Assembly: GCF_003966695.1 (NCBI RefSeq)
Contig: NZ_AP018827.1
Location: 2,088,501 to 2,152,500, forward strand
From: Asticcacaulis excentricus
GTDB lineage: Bacteria; Pseudomonadota; Alphaproteobacteria; Caulobacterales; Caulobacteraceae
Reading direction: 5' to 3'
DNA: 64,000 bases
The translations under genes were made by a program, and so were the position numbers. Position 1 is the first letter of the stretch. Every line of letters starts with the position of its first letter. A model generated the notes under the pieces. That model worked only from the letters and a program-made list of their open reading frames with translations. It did no database searches and was not told the origin of the DNA. Positions 1 through 11,066 of the stretch are shown piece by piece.

Positions 1-450
1 GCCGTCTGGCCCGCGCGGATGCAGCGTTTAAAGACTGGCCCTTTGGTGGCGGCGCTTCCCGAAGGCTCGGAACTGTGGCTCGATGGTGGGCATAATCCGC
101 ACGCGGCGCGGGCTTTGCGCGCCCATATCGACCGGCTCCAAGTGCGTGACCCCAAGCCGTTGCATTTGATCTGTGGGCTGATTAATACCAAGGACGCGAC
201 CGAATTTTTCGCGCATTTCAAAGGGCTTGAAGCCAAAATTACCTGCGTCGGCTTTTCGTCTGATGCCGTCATCACGCCCGCCGAGTTGGCGGCCAAGGCG
301 GCCCAAAGCGGCTTTGCCGCGACCGTCTCGGAGAGCGTAATGGAAGCTATGTCGCGTATCACCGACGGCCCCGCGCGCGTGCTGATCTGTGGCTCTTTAT
401 ACCTAGCCGGAGATGTGCTGGCCCTGTCGCCGGATACTTGGCCTGTTTAA
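1..450 (+). CDS. folC: Folylpolyglutamate synthase / dihydrofolate synthase, C-terminal part
   Basis: The reading frame is open from base 1 and enters from outside the window, so only about 149 C-terminal residues are present. They match the Mur-ligase C-terminal domain of FolC: a segment reading ARMQRL, then LWLDGGHNPHAARAL, the conserved substrate-handling histidine region of this family, and a GSLYLAGDVL end typical of FolC. The family adds glutamate to dihydropteroate and to folates in the cytoplasm. It ends just before a strong hairpin shared with the convergent rpoD gene. The assignment rests on the C-terminal signature; the ATPase half cannot be seen. Confidence 0.88.
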   Translation, partial: AVWPARMQRLKTGPLVAALPEGSELWLDGGHNPHAARALRAHIDRLQVRDPKPLHLICGLINTKDATEFFAHFKGLEAKITCVGFSSDAVITPAELAAKAAQSGFAATVSESVMEAMSRITDGPARVLICGSLYLAGDVLALSPDTWPV

Positions 451-466
451 TGGTCTTTCAATTAAA

Positions 467-495
467 GGGGTGTGGGGTCTGTGACCCCACACCCC
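467..495 (-). terminator. Rho-independent terminator of rpoD
   Basis: A perfect 13-bp inverted repeat (467-479 with 483-495) with a 3-nt loop sits 2 nt beyond the rpoD stop. Read on the minus strand it is followed by a short T-rich tail (TTTAATT). It lies between the convergent ends of folC and rpoD and may stop both. Confidence 0.8.
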
Positions 496-496
496 G

Positions 497-2587
<2,091 letters not shown>

Positions 2588-2634
2588 CTATCTCTCCGCC
2601 CATGACGCAGCCGTCATGAGACCTTGGAACCAGA

Positions 2635-2652
2635 TGCGGCATTTTTGCCGCA
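2635..2652 (-). terminator. Small hairpin between dnaG and rpoD
   Basis: A 7-bp perfect stem (TGCGGCA/TGCCGCA) with a TTTT loop lies in the 105-bp gap between dnaG and rpoD. It is followed by no clear T run in the minus direction. It could be a partial terminator or attenuator between the two genes; the evidence is the symmetry only. Confidence 0.35.
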
Positions 2653-2692
2653 CCAAACCTATATTTACGAAGAAGATCAACGAAGTCTTAAC

Positions 2693-4603
2693 CTAGACGT
2701 CGCTTTCCGCTTCAAAAATTTGTCCGCTTTTCAAGGCTTTGCGCAAACTGTCGCGTTCCTGCTTGGTCCGGACGAAAATTTCGGCATCAAATTCTGCCGA
2801 AGCGTCGTCACGGGCTGCCTTCAACGCACGATCCAAGGCCGTCAAACGCGCGAACGCATTGAACGCTTTGATCCAGCCGGCCTGCGCATCTGCGAGAGTT
2901 GTGTCCTGTGCGAGGATTGGCGAGGCCGATCTGAGGGCCGCCTTTTGTATCTCGCTCAACAATGCGCCGAAACCTTGATTTTGCAGATGGCGGTTCACAG
3001 CGCCTGAGTCAAGGGGGCTTGTGGAAAAACTTAAAGCGACCAGAGCGCGAACCAGTCCGTCAAGCGCCGGGTCGCCAAGTCCATAGGATTCCAGCGCTTC
3101 CATATGGTCAAACATCCAGTCGGGATGATCGAGCAGACCCTGCGCCAGTGCCGCGGCCATCGGATCGAGCGCTTTCGACAGGGCGCGGGCGGCCTGCTGA
3201 CCTTCCGGCGTGGCGATGGTCGGTGGCTCGATCAGGCGGCCTTGCGCGTCGCGGCGCGGAAAGCGCCCGCGGGCCTGTGCGCCCTGAAAACCGGCCTGAA
3301 ACCCCGGCTGAAAGGTTTGTGGCTGACGCTGGAACAGGGCGTCGTAGCGCGCCATCAGATCCTGCCGATAGGAGTCGGCCAGGTCCTTGTCCTCGATCTG
3401 CGCCGCTAGTGCCCGCAACCGCTTGCGCAGGCCGGCCTTGCGCTCCGGCGTATCGAGCGGTTCCAGCTCCAGTTCGCGTTTGAACAGCACCTCGACAAAG
3501 GGCTGGGTCTCGCTGAGGGATTCGCGCAGCGCCAAAGCGCCCTTTTCGCGCAGGACGTCGTCCGGGTCCTTGCCGCCGGTGATCAGGCAGACCTTGAACG
3601 ACTTACCCGGCTTGAGTTTCGGCAGGGCGCGGTCCAGCGCCCGGTTGGCGGCGCGCATACCGGCCTTGTCGCCGTCGAAGCACAGGGTGGGCTCCGGGTG
3701 GCGACGCCACAAAATGTCGATCTGTTCTTCGGTCAGGGCGGTGCCCAGCGGCGCGACGGCGGCGATCTGCGCCCGCTGACAGGCCAGCACGTCCATATAG
3801 CCTTCGACCACGACCAGTTCCGGCCCCGTCTGGCTGGAGCCGAGAATTTTCAGCGCCTTGGGCAGGCCGTACAACAGCGACCCCTTGTGGAACAGCGGAG
3901 TTTCCGGCCCGTTGAGATATTTGGCTTTTTCGTCGGGATCGAGCGCCCGCCCGCCGAACGAGACGATCTTTGAGCGCGCGTCCTCGATGGGGAACATCAG
4001 GCGGTTGCGAAAACGGTCATAGGGGGCCTTACCCTCAATTTCGATCAGCAGGCCGCATTCGACCAGTTCGGAAACCTTGGCGCCTTTCTGCACCAGCGCA
4101 TCTTTCAGTGCCGTCTGCTCCTTGGGCGCGTATCCCAGACCGAAATGCGCGACGTCCTGTTCAGACAGGCCGCGCTTTTTCAGATAGTCACGCGCGGCCC
4201 TGGCGCCCGGCGTGTTATCGTGCAAACGGGCGGCAAACCAGCGGGCCGCCAGTTCCATCCAGTCGTTCAGCGATTGCCGCTTCTGTTCGGCTTGCGCCGC
4301 CTGTGGCGTCTGCACCGGCAGGGCCATGCCCGCTTCGCTGGCCAGCCGTTCGACGGCCTCGACAAAGCTCAGACGCTCCGTCTCCTGAAGGAAGGAGATG
4401 ATGTCGCCGTGTTTGCCGGAGGAGAAATCATGGAAGAACCCCTTCTCGTCATTGACGTAGAAAGACGGTGTTTTTTCCTTGGAAAACGGCGACAGGCCGA
4501 CCCATTCGCGGCCATTGCGGCGCAGCTTGACCGCCTTGCCAATGACCTCAGACGGCCGCAAGCGGGATTTCAGTTCTTCCAGAAAACGATCGTCGAAGCG
4601 CAC
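2693..4603 (-). CDS. dnaG: DNA primase
   Basis: A 636-residue bacterial primase that makes RNA primers at the replication fork. The N-terminal CHC2-type module is recognisable (residues 33-66), but the four expected zinc ligands read Ser38, Ser41, Asp59 and Ser62. The TOPRIM catalytic core follows, with VVVEGYMDVL and the DGDKAGMRA acidic motif near residues 270-325. The C-terminal third is the DnaB-interacting helical region and is poorly conserved. It lies directly upstream of rpoD, the classical dnaG-rpoD order. Loss of the zinc ligands is, to my knowledge, common in alphaproteobacterial DnaG, so the enzyme is probably functional. Confidence 0.96.
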   Translation of the reverse strand: MRFDDRFLEELKSRLRPSEVIGKAVKLRRNGREWVGLSPFSKEKTPSFYVNDEKGFFHDFSSGKHGDIISFLQETERLSFVEAVERLASEAGMALPVQTPQAAQAEQKRQSLNDWMELAARWFAARLHDNTPGARAARDYLKKRGLSEQDVAHFGLGYAPKEQTALKDALVQKGAKVSELVECGLLIEIEGKAPYDRFRNRLMFPIEDARSKIVSFGGRALDPDEKAKYLNGPETPLFHKGSLLYGLPKALKILGSSQTGPELVVVEGYMDVLACQRAQIAAVAPLGTALTEEQIDILWRRHPEPTLCFDGDKAGMRAANRALDRALPKLKPGKSFKVCLITGGKDPDDVLREKGALALRESLSETQPFVEVLFKRELELEPLDTPERKAGLRKRLRALAAQIEDKDLADSYRQDLMARYDALFQRQPQTFQPGFQAGFQGAQARGRFPRRDAQGRLIEPPTIATPEGQQAARALSKALDPMAAALAQGLLDHPDWMFDHMEALESYGLGDPALDGLVRALVALSFSTSPLDSGAVNRHLQNQGFGALLSEIQKAALRSASPILAQDTTLADAQAGWIKAFNAFARLTALDRALKAARDDASAEFDAEIFVRTKQERDSLRKALKSGQIFEAESDV

Positions 4604-4653
4604 GGTTTACATATACGCCTTGCACCCGGAAAGAAAAGAGAAAGCGGCTTTGC

Positions 4654-5568
4654 TTACGCAGAGAAAAGCGGTTCCACCTTGTCGAAATAACGGTTGGGTT
4701 TAACGAGCAGACCATCTTTGGCGAAGATGTGATTGAAGCGGCCGATAGCGCCCATACCGATAATCCCGTCATCCAGACCAAAACCGCTGTTAGCTTGTGG
4801 GTCAAGTAGGGTCACGGGGGCCCCCTTTATCGGAAATCCGCCTATGTCCAGCGAGTCCGCGTGCACATAGCGCGATTTGGTGGTGTCGCCATGTATGCCC
4901 TTGATCGGTTGCTCCCGAGGATGGGCATAGCGGTCCCACAGTTTGTTCTTTCTAACAAACTGAGGATGCAAAATAAGGGCCGGAGGTGAGCCCGTATCAA
5001 GCAGGCAATTGGCCTTAATGCCGTCGATCATGACATCGACATAGATTTTTTCACCCGCACCCTGCTGCTCACGGCGGCTGGGCCACGGATGATAACCCGT
5101 CGTGTCAAATCTTTCGCCGCCGGACTGGAAGCGAATACGCGAGGCTTCAAAATCGAGCTGGCTGGGTACACCCGTCAGAAAACCAGCCGCCAGAAGACCC
5201 TCGTAATCCCGGCTTTCGAGAATCTCCAGTCCGCCCATGGCCATGGCCTTGACGCGAAAGCTCTCGCCGAAGACCACATCCGTTGCTTCGTATATATGGG
5301 TGTAATCGCTACCGCCAAGGCCGGATGTGCGCATACTCTCAACACGGCGCAGGCCCAGCTTACGGGCCAGAGATGGGCGGATACCGCTGATGAAAGCACC
5401 GGTATCTACAAAAAAATAGAATGGCCCCTGGTCGTGGATGGTGAGGCTGGTCATTATCCGCCGCGATCGGGCGACCGCGATCGGTACTGAAATCTCGTTT
5501 GCGTGCGCGGGTGATGTGGCGAAAGCAAGACCCGACAGTCCTGCCAGACACTGACGTTTGCTAATCAT
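4654..5568 (-). CDS. Exported retropepsin-like aspartic protease-fold protein
   Basis: 304 residues with a short N-terminal signal peptide (CLAGLSGLAFATSPAHA, cleavage likely after AHA). Two aspartyl-protease half-sites are visible, FFVDTGAFISG near residue 53 and CLLDTGSPPALI near residue 190. Each has the D-T-G triad and a following hydrophobic beta-strand, and the second half has an IIGMGAIGRF flap/hydrophobic motif. Two DTG motifs in one chain mean a pseudo-dimeric, pepsin-like arrangement built from retropepsin-type halves. It probably acts in the periplasm. Substrate unknown. The gene stands alone between dnaG and a repeat element. Confidence 0.75.
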   Translation of the reverse strand: MISKRQCLAGLSGLAFATSPAHANEISVPIAVARSRRIMTSLTIHDQGPFYFFVDTGAFISGIRPSLARKLGLRRVESMRTSGLGGSDYTHIYEATDVVFGESFRVKAMAMGGLEILESRDYEGLLAAGFLTGVPSQLDFEASRIRFQSGGERFDTTGYHPWPSRREQQGAGEKIYVDVMIDGIKANCLLDTGSPPALILHPQFVRKNKLWDRYAHPREQPIKGIHGDTTKSRYVHADSLDIGGFPIKGAPVTLLDPQANSGFGLDDGIIGMGAIGRFNHIFAKDGLLVKPNRYFDKVEPLFSA

Positions 5569-5635
5569 TTTTCCCTCCCCCCGGTGTTTCCCCGGTTGTC
5601 TTAACGCATCTCACGTCCTTGGGTGGGTGTCAACC

Positions 5636-5765
5636 TATACCAACGGCCGAAGATGCTAACCGCATCTGGCTGTTGAAGACACGAGAATTTCTCATATGTA
5701 TCAGCAACATGAGGTATTCTCGAATGTAATACCAAGAGTCATTTTCAATGACCCTTGGTATTACA
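5636..5765. repeat. Three-hairpin intergenic repeat element (REP/MITE-like)
   Basis: Three imperfect inverted repeats follow each other in a gene-free stretch of about 300 bp. The first is 5641-5656 with 5662-5675. The second is 5682-5695 with 5709-5722 (12 of 14 bp). The third is 5726-5742 with 5748-5764 (17-bp arms, one mismatch, 5-nt loop). The block begins with ATACCAA and ends with TTGGTAT, so the whole unit has mirror-image ends. The symmetry suggests a mobile non-coding repeat or a multi-stem RNA; no second copy is seen in the window. The rest of the 5569-5865 gap shows nothing else. Confidence 0.55.
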
Positions 5766-5865
5766 CGCAAGAAGTACGGGACAGGCACGGCAGGACAACG
5801 CACCGCACGACCTTTGCGTACTCGTTGTGGTTCATATTTTCGCATGTTCAGTTTTGTCGGGCCGT

Positions 5866-6441
5866 TTACGGCAGCGGCGGACAACCGTCATCACGGATCA
5901 TGCCCGCACACCGCACACCCGTCAGGTCATTGACCCAGCCCGTGGTGCCTTTGGCGCGCTTGATTTTGAGCCACATGACCGGCGCGGGGCGGTTTTGGGG
6001 AACCGGGTCCCAGGCGATTTCGGCAAGGCCGGGCTCTATGTCAGACTCAGCCCAGCCCAGGCGCTGCCCGGACCGCCACAGTACCAGCCAGCCCTCACCC
6101 GAATAGCCAATGATGTAAACGACATCGCCCTTGGCGAGTTCGTTGGCTTGGCTATTGGGCTCGACCACGACACCCCGCAGGGGAGGGTAATGGAACTCCC
6201 GCTCGACGACGTCCGCCCATTCATTGGCGCGCAGCGAGCCAATCTTGCGCGCCTTGGGAGAGGGGCGATCATAAACCGGGACGGGCCGCGTCCACTGCAA
6301 CTTACCTGACAAACCGCAGGCTTCTCCGGGGCAGGCCCCCTTGTCGACAAAGACGCCATGGGTCAGGGGCGGCGGAATATCGGCGACGGGTTTAGCCGGC
6401 GTTGAGGCCAAAAGCAGCGCGGCCAGCACACTAAGTATCAT
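5866..6441 (-). CDS. Exported SH3-domain-like protein
   Basis: About 191 residues starting at MILSVLAALLLASTPA, a clear signal peptide. This start has a GGGAG Shine-Dalgarno sequence 9 nt upstream; an upstream in-frame ATG at 6477 lacks one. The mature part looks like bacterial SH3: a PVYDRPSPKARKIGSL segment (residues about 57-72), a strand-rich middle, and GEGWLVLWRSGQRLGWAESD, which ends with the typical WGWV-like turn. A GVRCAGMIRDDGCPPLP tail carries two cysteines. Such domains usually bind peptidoglycan or proteins in the envelope. No partner gene is evident; the neighbour upstream is thrB. Confidence 0.7.
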   Translation of the reverse strand: MILSVLAALLLASTPAKPVADIPPPLTHGVFVDKGACPGEACGLSGKLQWTRPVPVYDRPSPKARKIGSLRANEWADVVEREFHYPPLRGVVVEPNSQANELAKGDVVYIIGYSGEGWLVLWRSGQRLGWAESDIEPGLAEIAWDPVPQNRPAPVMWLKIKRAKGTTGWVNDLTGVRCAGMIRDDGCPPLP

Positions 6442-6515
6442 GGCGACGGTCTCCCACCCTTCCGGTTTACCCGGCACCAGCCAGTGGTCTCACGCCTTCA
6501 TGAGGGCGTCAATAC

Positions 6516-7481
6516 TCAGAAATAGGCCTGACCTGCGGCAATGGAGCGATGGTAATCGAGCCGCCGGTAAAAGGCTTCCGGGTCCTTCGGTTTGACCACC
6601 CAAGAGGGATCATGGTTCAGCAGGTCGTAGAGCCGCGTCAGGGTGAAACGCACGGCGGACCCGCGCGCGAACAGCGGCAGAGCCGCGATTTCGGCCTCCG
6701 ACAGAGGACGCTCATCGTGATAACCCTGCACAAAGGCGGAGATCATGTCGGGCAGGGGCTGGCCGCCCGGCGTAAAGCCCCAGGCGTTCAGCGCCACAGC
6801 CAGATCATAGGCGTAGACGTCGGTGCAGGCGTAGTAGTAGTCGATCACGCCTGTGACCTGCCCCTCATCGTCCATCAGCACATTGTCGGTGAAATAGTCG
6901 GCATGGATAGCCCCCGACGGCAGATCGGAGGGCCAGCGCGCTTTCAGCCACGCCACTTCGTCGCGGAAATCGGCCAGCACGGCTTCGGCGCGTGGCGATT
7001 GCGCCGCGCGCGGCTCGCAACGGCTGATCAGGGCGTCCCAATGCGCAATGCCCATGCTGTTTTCGCGGGTCTGGGGGAAATCCGCTCCTGCGGCGTGTAG
7101 TTTGGCCAGATATTGACCCGCCGAAGTGGCGTGCCGGGTATCGGGATTGCGCGGCCAGCGACCGGGCAGCCACTTGATCAGGGCGCACGGTTTGCCATTG
7201 ATGCGACCGACGGTCGTCCCGTCTGTCATGATGGCCGGACCCGGCGCCGGATAACCCTTGCGGTCCAGATGCAGGGTATAGTCCATGAAATAGGGCAGGT
7301 CTTTTTCGGGCGTCGCGGCCTCAAACAGGGTCAGGGCATAGAGGCCGGTCGTTGTTTCGACCTTGAAATTGGTATTGGAAACGCCCTCTTCGATGCCTTC
7401 CAGATGGATCAGGTCGCCGATTTCATACCGGCTCAGATAGGCGCGGGCCTCTTCCAGAGATACCTTGGTGAAAACGGCCAT
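6516..7481 (-). CDS. thrB: Homoserine kinase (APH-fold type)
   Basis: 321 residues of the ThrB-II/aminoglycoside-phosphotransferase fold, which phosphorylates homoserine to O-phosphohomoserine in threonine synthesis. The N-terminus LEGIEEGVSNTNFKV is the typical start of the nucleotide-binding lobe. The catalytic loop HADYFTDNVLMD (near residue 190) fits HxDxxxxN, and VIDYYYA is the metal-binding DFG equivalent. Length fits alphaproteobacterial ThrB. The product feeds threonine synthase (17041-18468), which is not adjacent. It shares a 270-bp divergent upstream region with cysK. Confidence 0.93.
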   Translation of the reverse strand: MAVFTKVSLEEARAYLSRYEIGDLIHLEGIEEGVSNTNFKVETTTGLYALTLFEAATPEKDLPYFMDYTLHLDRKGYPAPGPAIMTDGTTVGRINGKPCALIKWLPGRWPRNPDTRHATSAGQYLAKLHAAGADFPQTRENSMGIAHWDALISRCEPRAAQSPRAEAVLADFRDEVAWLKARWPSDLPSGAIHADYFTDNVLMDDEGQVTGVIDYYYACTDVYAYDLAVALNAWGFTPGGQPLPDMISAFVQGYHDERPLSEAEIAALPLFARGSAVRFTLTRLYDLLNHDPSWVVKPKDPEAFYRRLDYHRSIAAGQAYF

Positions 7482-7615
7482 ATGCCCGAACGCCTCTAAA
7501 GTATTGTCTCGCTCTGATCCTCAGGCGAGGGTACAAGCCTATACGCAATGCGACGCCCTTTCGACAATAGGGCCGTTATCTAGTGTCATGCGTCATTCGC
7601 GCCGTGGTCCGAAGA

Positions 7616-7645
7616 TTGACCATCCTCAAAGCCTTGCCCTATAAG
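7616..7645 (+). promoter_or_regulatory. Sigma-70 promoter candidate for cysK
   Basis: TTGACC at 7616-7621 and TATAAG at 7640-7645 are separated by 18 bp, a close match to the housekeeping -35/-10 consensus. The predicted start of transcription, near 7652, leaves a leader of about 100 nt before the cysK GTG. Confidence 0.5.
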
Positions 7646-7694
7646 GGGCCGCGCCGATCTGTAAGCCGCGCTAAACCCGCCGGTAAGAATCTAT

Positions 7695-7726
7695 CGCTTG
7701 GGATTGCGGCTTAAATCCCATAGGCG
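7695..7726 (+). promoter_or_regulatory. Leader hairpin upstream of cysK
   Basis: The arms TGGGATT (7699-7705) and AATCCCA (7714-7720) form a perfect 7-bp stem. CGC/GCG pairs flank it across a small bulge (7695-7697 with 7724-7726). It lies between the candidate promoter and the AGGAG ribosome-binding site. No T run follows, so it is not a simple terminator. Function unknown. Confidence 0.35.
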
Positions 7727-7751
7727 CAAAGGCGAAAACAGGAGTTGTTTC

Positions 7752-8759
7752 GTGGCCAGGACCGTTTCTTCCGTACTCGACCTTGTCGGCAATACGCCGC
7801 TGATCCGCCTCAAACGCGCGTCGGAAGAGACCGGTTGCGACATCTATGGTAAGGCGGAATTCCTCAATCCGGGGCAGTCGATCAAGGATCGCGCCGCTCT
7901 GTGGATCATCCGCGATGCCGAGGCGAAAGGCCTGCTGAAGCCCGGCGGCACCATTGTCGAAGGTACGGCGGGCAATACCGGTATCGGTCTGGCCATGGTG
8001 GCCAATGCGCTGGGCTATAAGGCTGTCATCGTCATTCCGCGCACGCAGGCGCAGGAAAAGAAGGACGCCATCCGCATGTTGGGCGCGAAGCTCATCGAGG
8101 TCGATGCCGTTCCCTATTCCAATCCGGACAACTATGTCCGCTATTCCGGGCGTCTGGTCGAAGAACTGGCGAAGACGGAGCCGGGCGGAGCCATCTGGGC
8201 CAACCAGTTCGACAATGTCGCCAATCGTCAGGCCCATATTGACGGCACCGCTCCCGAAGTGTGGGCGCAGACGGACGGCAAGATCGACGGCTTTATCTGC
8301 TCGGTCGGGTCCGGCGGCACGCTGGCCGGTATGGCGTTGGGGCTGCGGGCGTTCAATCCGGCGATACAGATCGGTCTGGCTGATCCGTTCGGCGCGGCCC
8401 TGTTCAGCTACTACACGACGGGCGAACTGAAATCCGAAGGCACCTCGATCACCGAAGGCATCGGTCAGGGGCGCATCACTGCCAATCTGGAAGGCTTGAC
8501 GCCGGACTTCACCTGTCAGGTGGCTGACGAAGAGTGGCTGCCGGTGCTTTATGATCTCGACCGCTACGAAGGCCTGCTGGTCGGTGGCTCGGCGGCGCTC
8601 AATGTCGTCGGCGCGATCAAGATGGCCAAGGCGATGGGGCCGGGCAAGACCATCGTCACCGTCCTGTGCGACTATGGCAACCGCTACGCCTCGAAGATTT
8701 TCAACGCCGAATTCCTGAAATCCAAAGGCCTGCCCGTCCCGCCGTGGAGCGAGGGGTGA
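7752..8759 (+). CDS. cysK: Cysteine synthase A (O-acetylserine sulfhydrylase)
   Basis: The enzyme joins O-acetylserine and sulfide to make cysteine, using PLP. I choose the GTG at 7752 because AGGAG lies 7 nt before it and the protein then begins VARTVSSVLDLVGNTPLIRL, the normal N-terminus of the family. Lys45 in PGQSIKDRA is the PLP lysine, and EGTAGNTGIGLA binds the substrate carboxylate. SVGSGGTLAG is the phosphate-binding loop. The length (335 residues) and the EGTAGNTG variant match the longer alphaproteobacterial form. It would use sulfide from the sulfate pathway encoded at 43.7-47.5 kb. It is convergent with the next gene (11-bp gap). Confidence 0.95.
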   Translation: MARTVSSVLDLVGNTPLIRLKRASEETGCDIYGKAEFLNPGQSIKDRAALWIIRDAEAKGLLKPGGTIVEGTAGNTGIGLAMVANALGYKAVIVIPRTQAQEKKDAIRMLGAKLIEVDAVPYSNPDNYVRYSGRLVEELAKTEPGGAIWANQFDNVANRQAHIDGTAPEVWAQTDGKIDGFICSVGSGGTLAGMALGLRAFNPAIQIGLADPFGAALFSYYTTGELKSEGTSITEGIGQGRITANLEGLTPDFTCQVADEEWLPVLYDLDRYEGLLVGGSAALNVVGAIKMAKAMGPGKTIVTVLCDYGNRYASKIFNAEFLKSKGLPVPPWSEG

Positions 8760-8770
8760 ACCGGAGGGAT

Positions 8771-9733
8771 TTAGATTCCCTGCGCGGCAAAGACCGGTCT
8801 GTCCTGCGGCTGAGCGGAGGCGTGGCCCAGATCGCGCGCCTGTGCCCGCAGCCAGTCCATGAAACGCACCTGCGCCATCGACGGTTCGCGCGTTTGCGGC
8901 CACACCAGGTGATAGCCGAAGCTGACCGGGGCATCTTTTTCGTTGAACAGGCCGCGCAGACGACCGGCGCGCAGATCGGCCTCGGCAATGGTACGCTTGG
9001 CCAGAGCCACGCCGCGTCCGGCGACGGCCGCTTCGATCACCATATGGCTTTGGTTGAAGCGCGGCCCACGCGAGGCGTCAATCTCATCGGCACCGTGCGC
9101 CTTGAGCCACATGGCCCAGTCGGGATCGGACGGGTCGAGGTCCGAGGAAACATCGTGCAACAGCGTGTGGTGCGCCAGGTCCGCAGGCTTGCGGATCGGC
9201 GCGGCCTCATACAAGGCGGGCGAGCAGACGGGCAGGACCGCTTCTTCGAGCAGGTGCTCGACATTCAGCCCGTTATAGTTGCCTGTGCCATAGCGGATGG
9301 CCAGATCAATGTCCGAAACCGCGAAATCGGTCGGGGCCATATCGGCCGACACCCACACGTCGATGTCCGGATTGGCGGCCGAAAAATCACCCAGACGCGG
9401 CATCAGCCATTTGGCCGCAAAGCTGGGGGCCACCGACACCGTCACGCGGCCTTTTTGCTGCGTCTGACGCATGATGCGCGTCGCTTCGAACATCTTTTCA
9501 AAGGCTTCTTTGAGAATGATCGAGGAGGCCTTACCGGCGTCGCTCAGCACCACACGGCGGCCGTCGCGCACGAACAGCTCGACACCGACATGTTCTTCCA
9601 GCAGACGGATTTGCTGAGAAACCGCGCCGGGCGTAACGAACAACTCCTCGGCGGCGTGCTTGAAACTTTCGTGGCGCGCGGCGGCTTCGAACACCCGAAG
9701 CGCCGACAGCGGCGGCAGACGGTCACGCGACAT
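8771..9733 (-). CDS. LysR-family regulator, GcvA-like
   Basis: 320 residues. The N-terminal winged helix-turn-helix (PLSALRVFEAAARHESFKHAAEELFVTPGAVSQQI, residues 8-42) has the wording typical of GcvA-type regulators, and a periplasmic-binding-like effector domain follows (residues 90-295, starting VTVSVAPSFAAKWLMPRL). It is divergent from the ferredoxin-NADP reductase gene with 84 bp between, the usual place for a LysR operator. No gcv genes are near, so the true target is unknown; divergent control of the reductase is an inference. Confidence 0.85.
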   Translation of the reverse strand: MSRDRLPPLSALRVFEAAARHESFKHAAEELFVTPGAVSQQIRLLEEHVGVELFVRDGRRVVLSDAGKASSIILKEAFEKMFEATRIMRQTQQKGRVTVSVAPSFAAKWLMPRLGDFSAANPDIDVWVSADMAPTDFAVSDIDLAIRYGTGNYNGLNVEHLLEEAVLPVCSPALYEAAPIRKPADLAHHTLLHDVSSDLDPSDPDWAMWLKAHGADEIDASRGPRFNQSHMVIEAAVAGRGVALAKRTIAEADLRAGRLRGLFNEKDAPVSFGYHLVWPQTREPSMAQVRFMDWLRAQARDLGHASAQPQDRPVFAAQGI

Positions 9734-9736
9734 TGA

Positions 9737-10915
<1,179 letters not shown>

Positions 10916-10953
10916 CCGGGGCACGCCCCTGCCCCCGGAATTGGGTGTATGTG

Positions 10954-10983
10954 ACCCCGTCTCAGTTCACACTGAGGCGGGGT
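10954..10983 (+). terminator. Terminator after the ferredoxin-NADP reductase gene
   Basis: A 13-bp stem (10954-10966 with 10971-10983, one G-T pair) with a 4-nt loop lies 39 bp after the stop codon. It is followed by a modest T-containing tail. Confidence 0.65.
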
Positions 10984-11066
10984 TATCGTTTGCTCCCGTT
11001 AACCGGTGCAGGGTCCGTGACTTAACCGTTACAAAACTGTTGCCAAATCGCGCCACAATTCGACGT

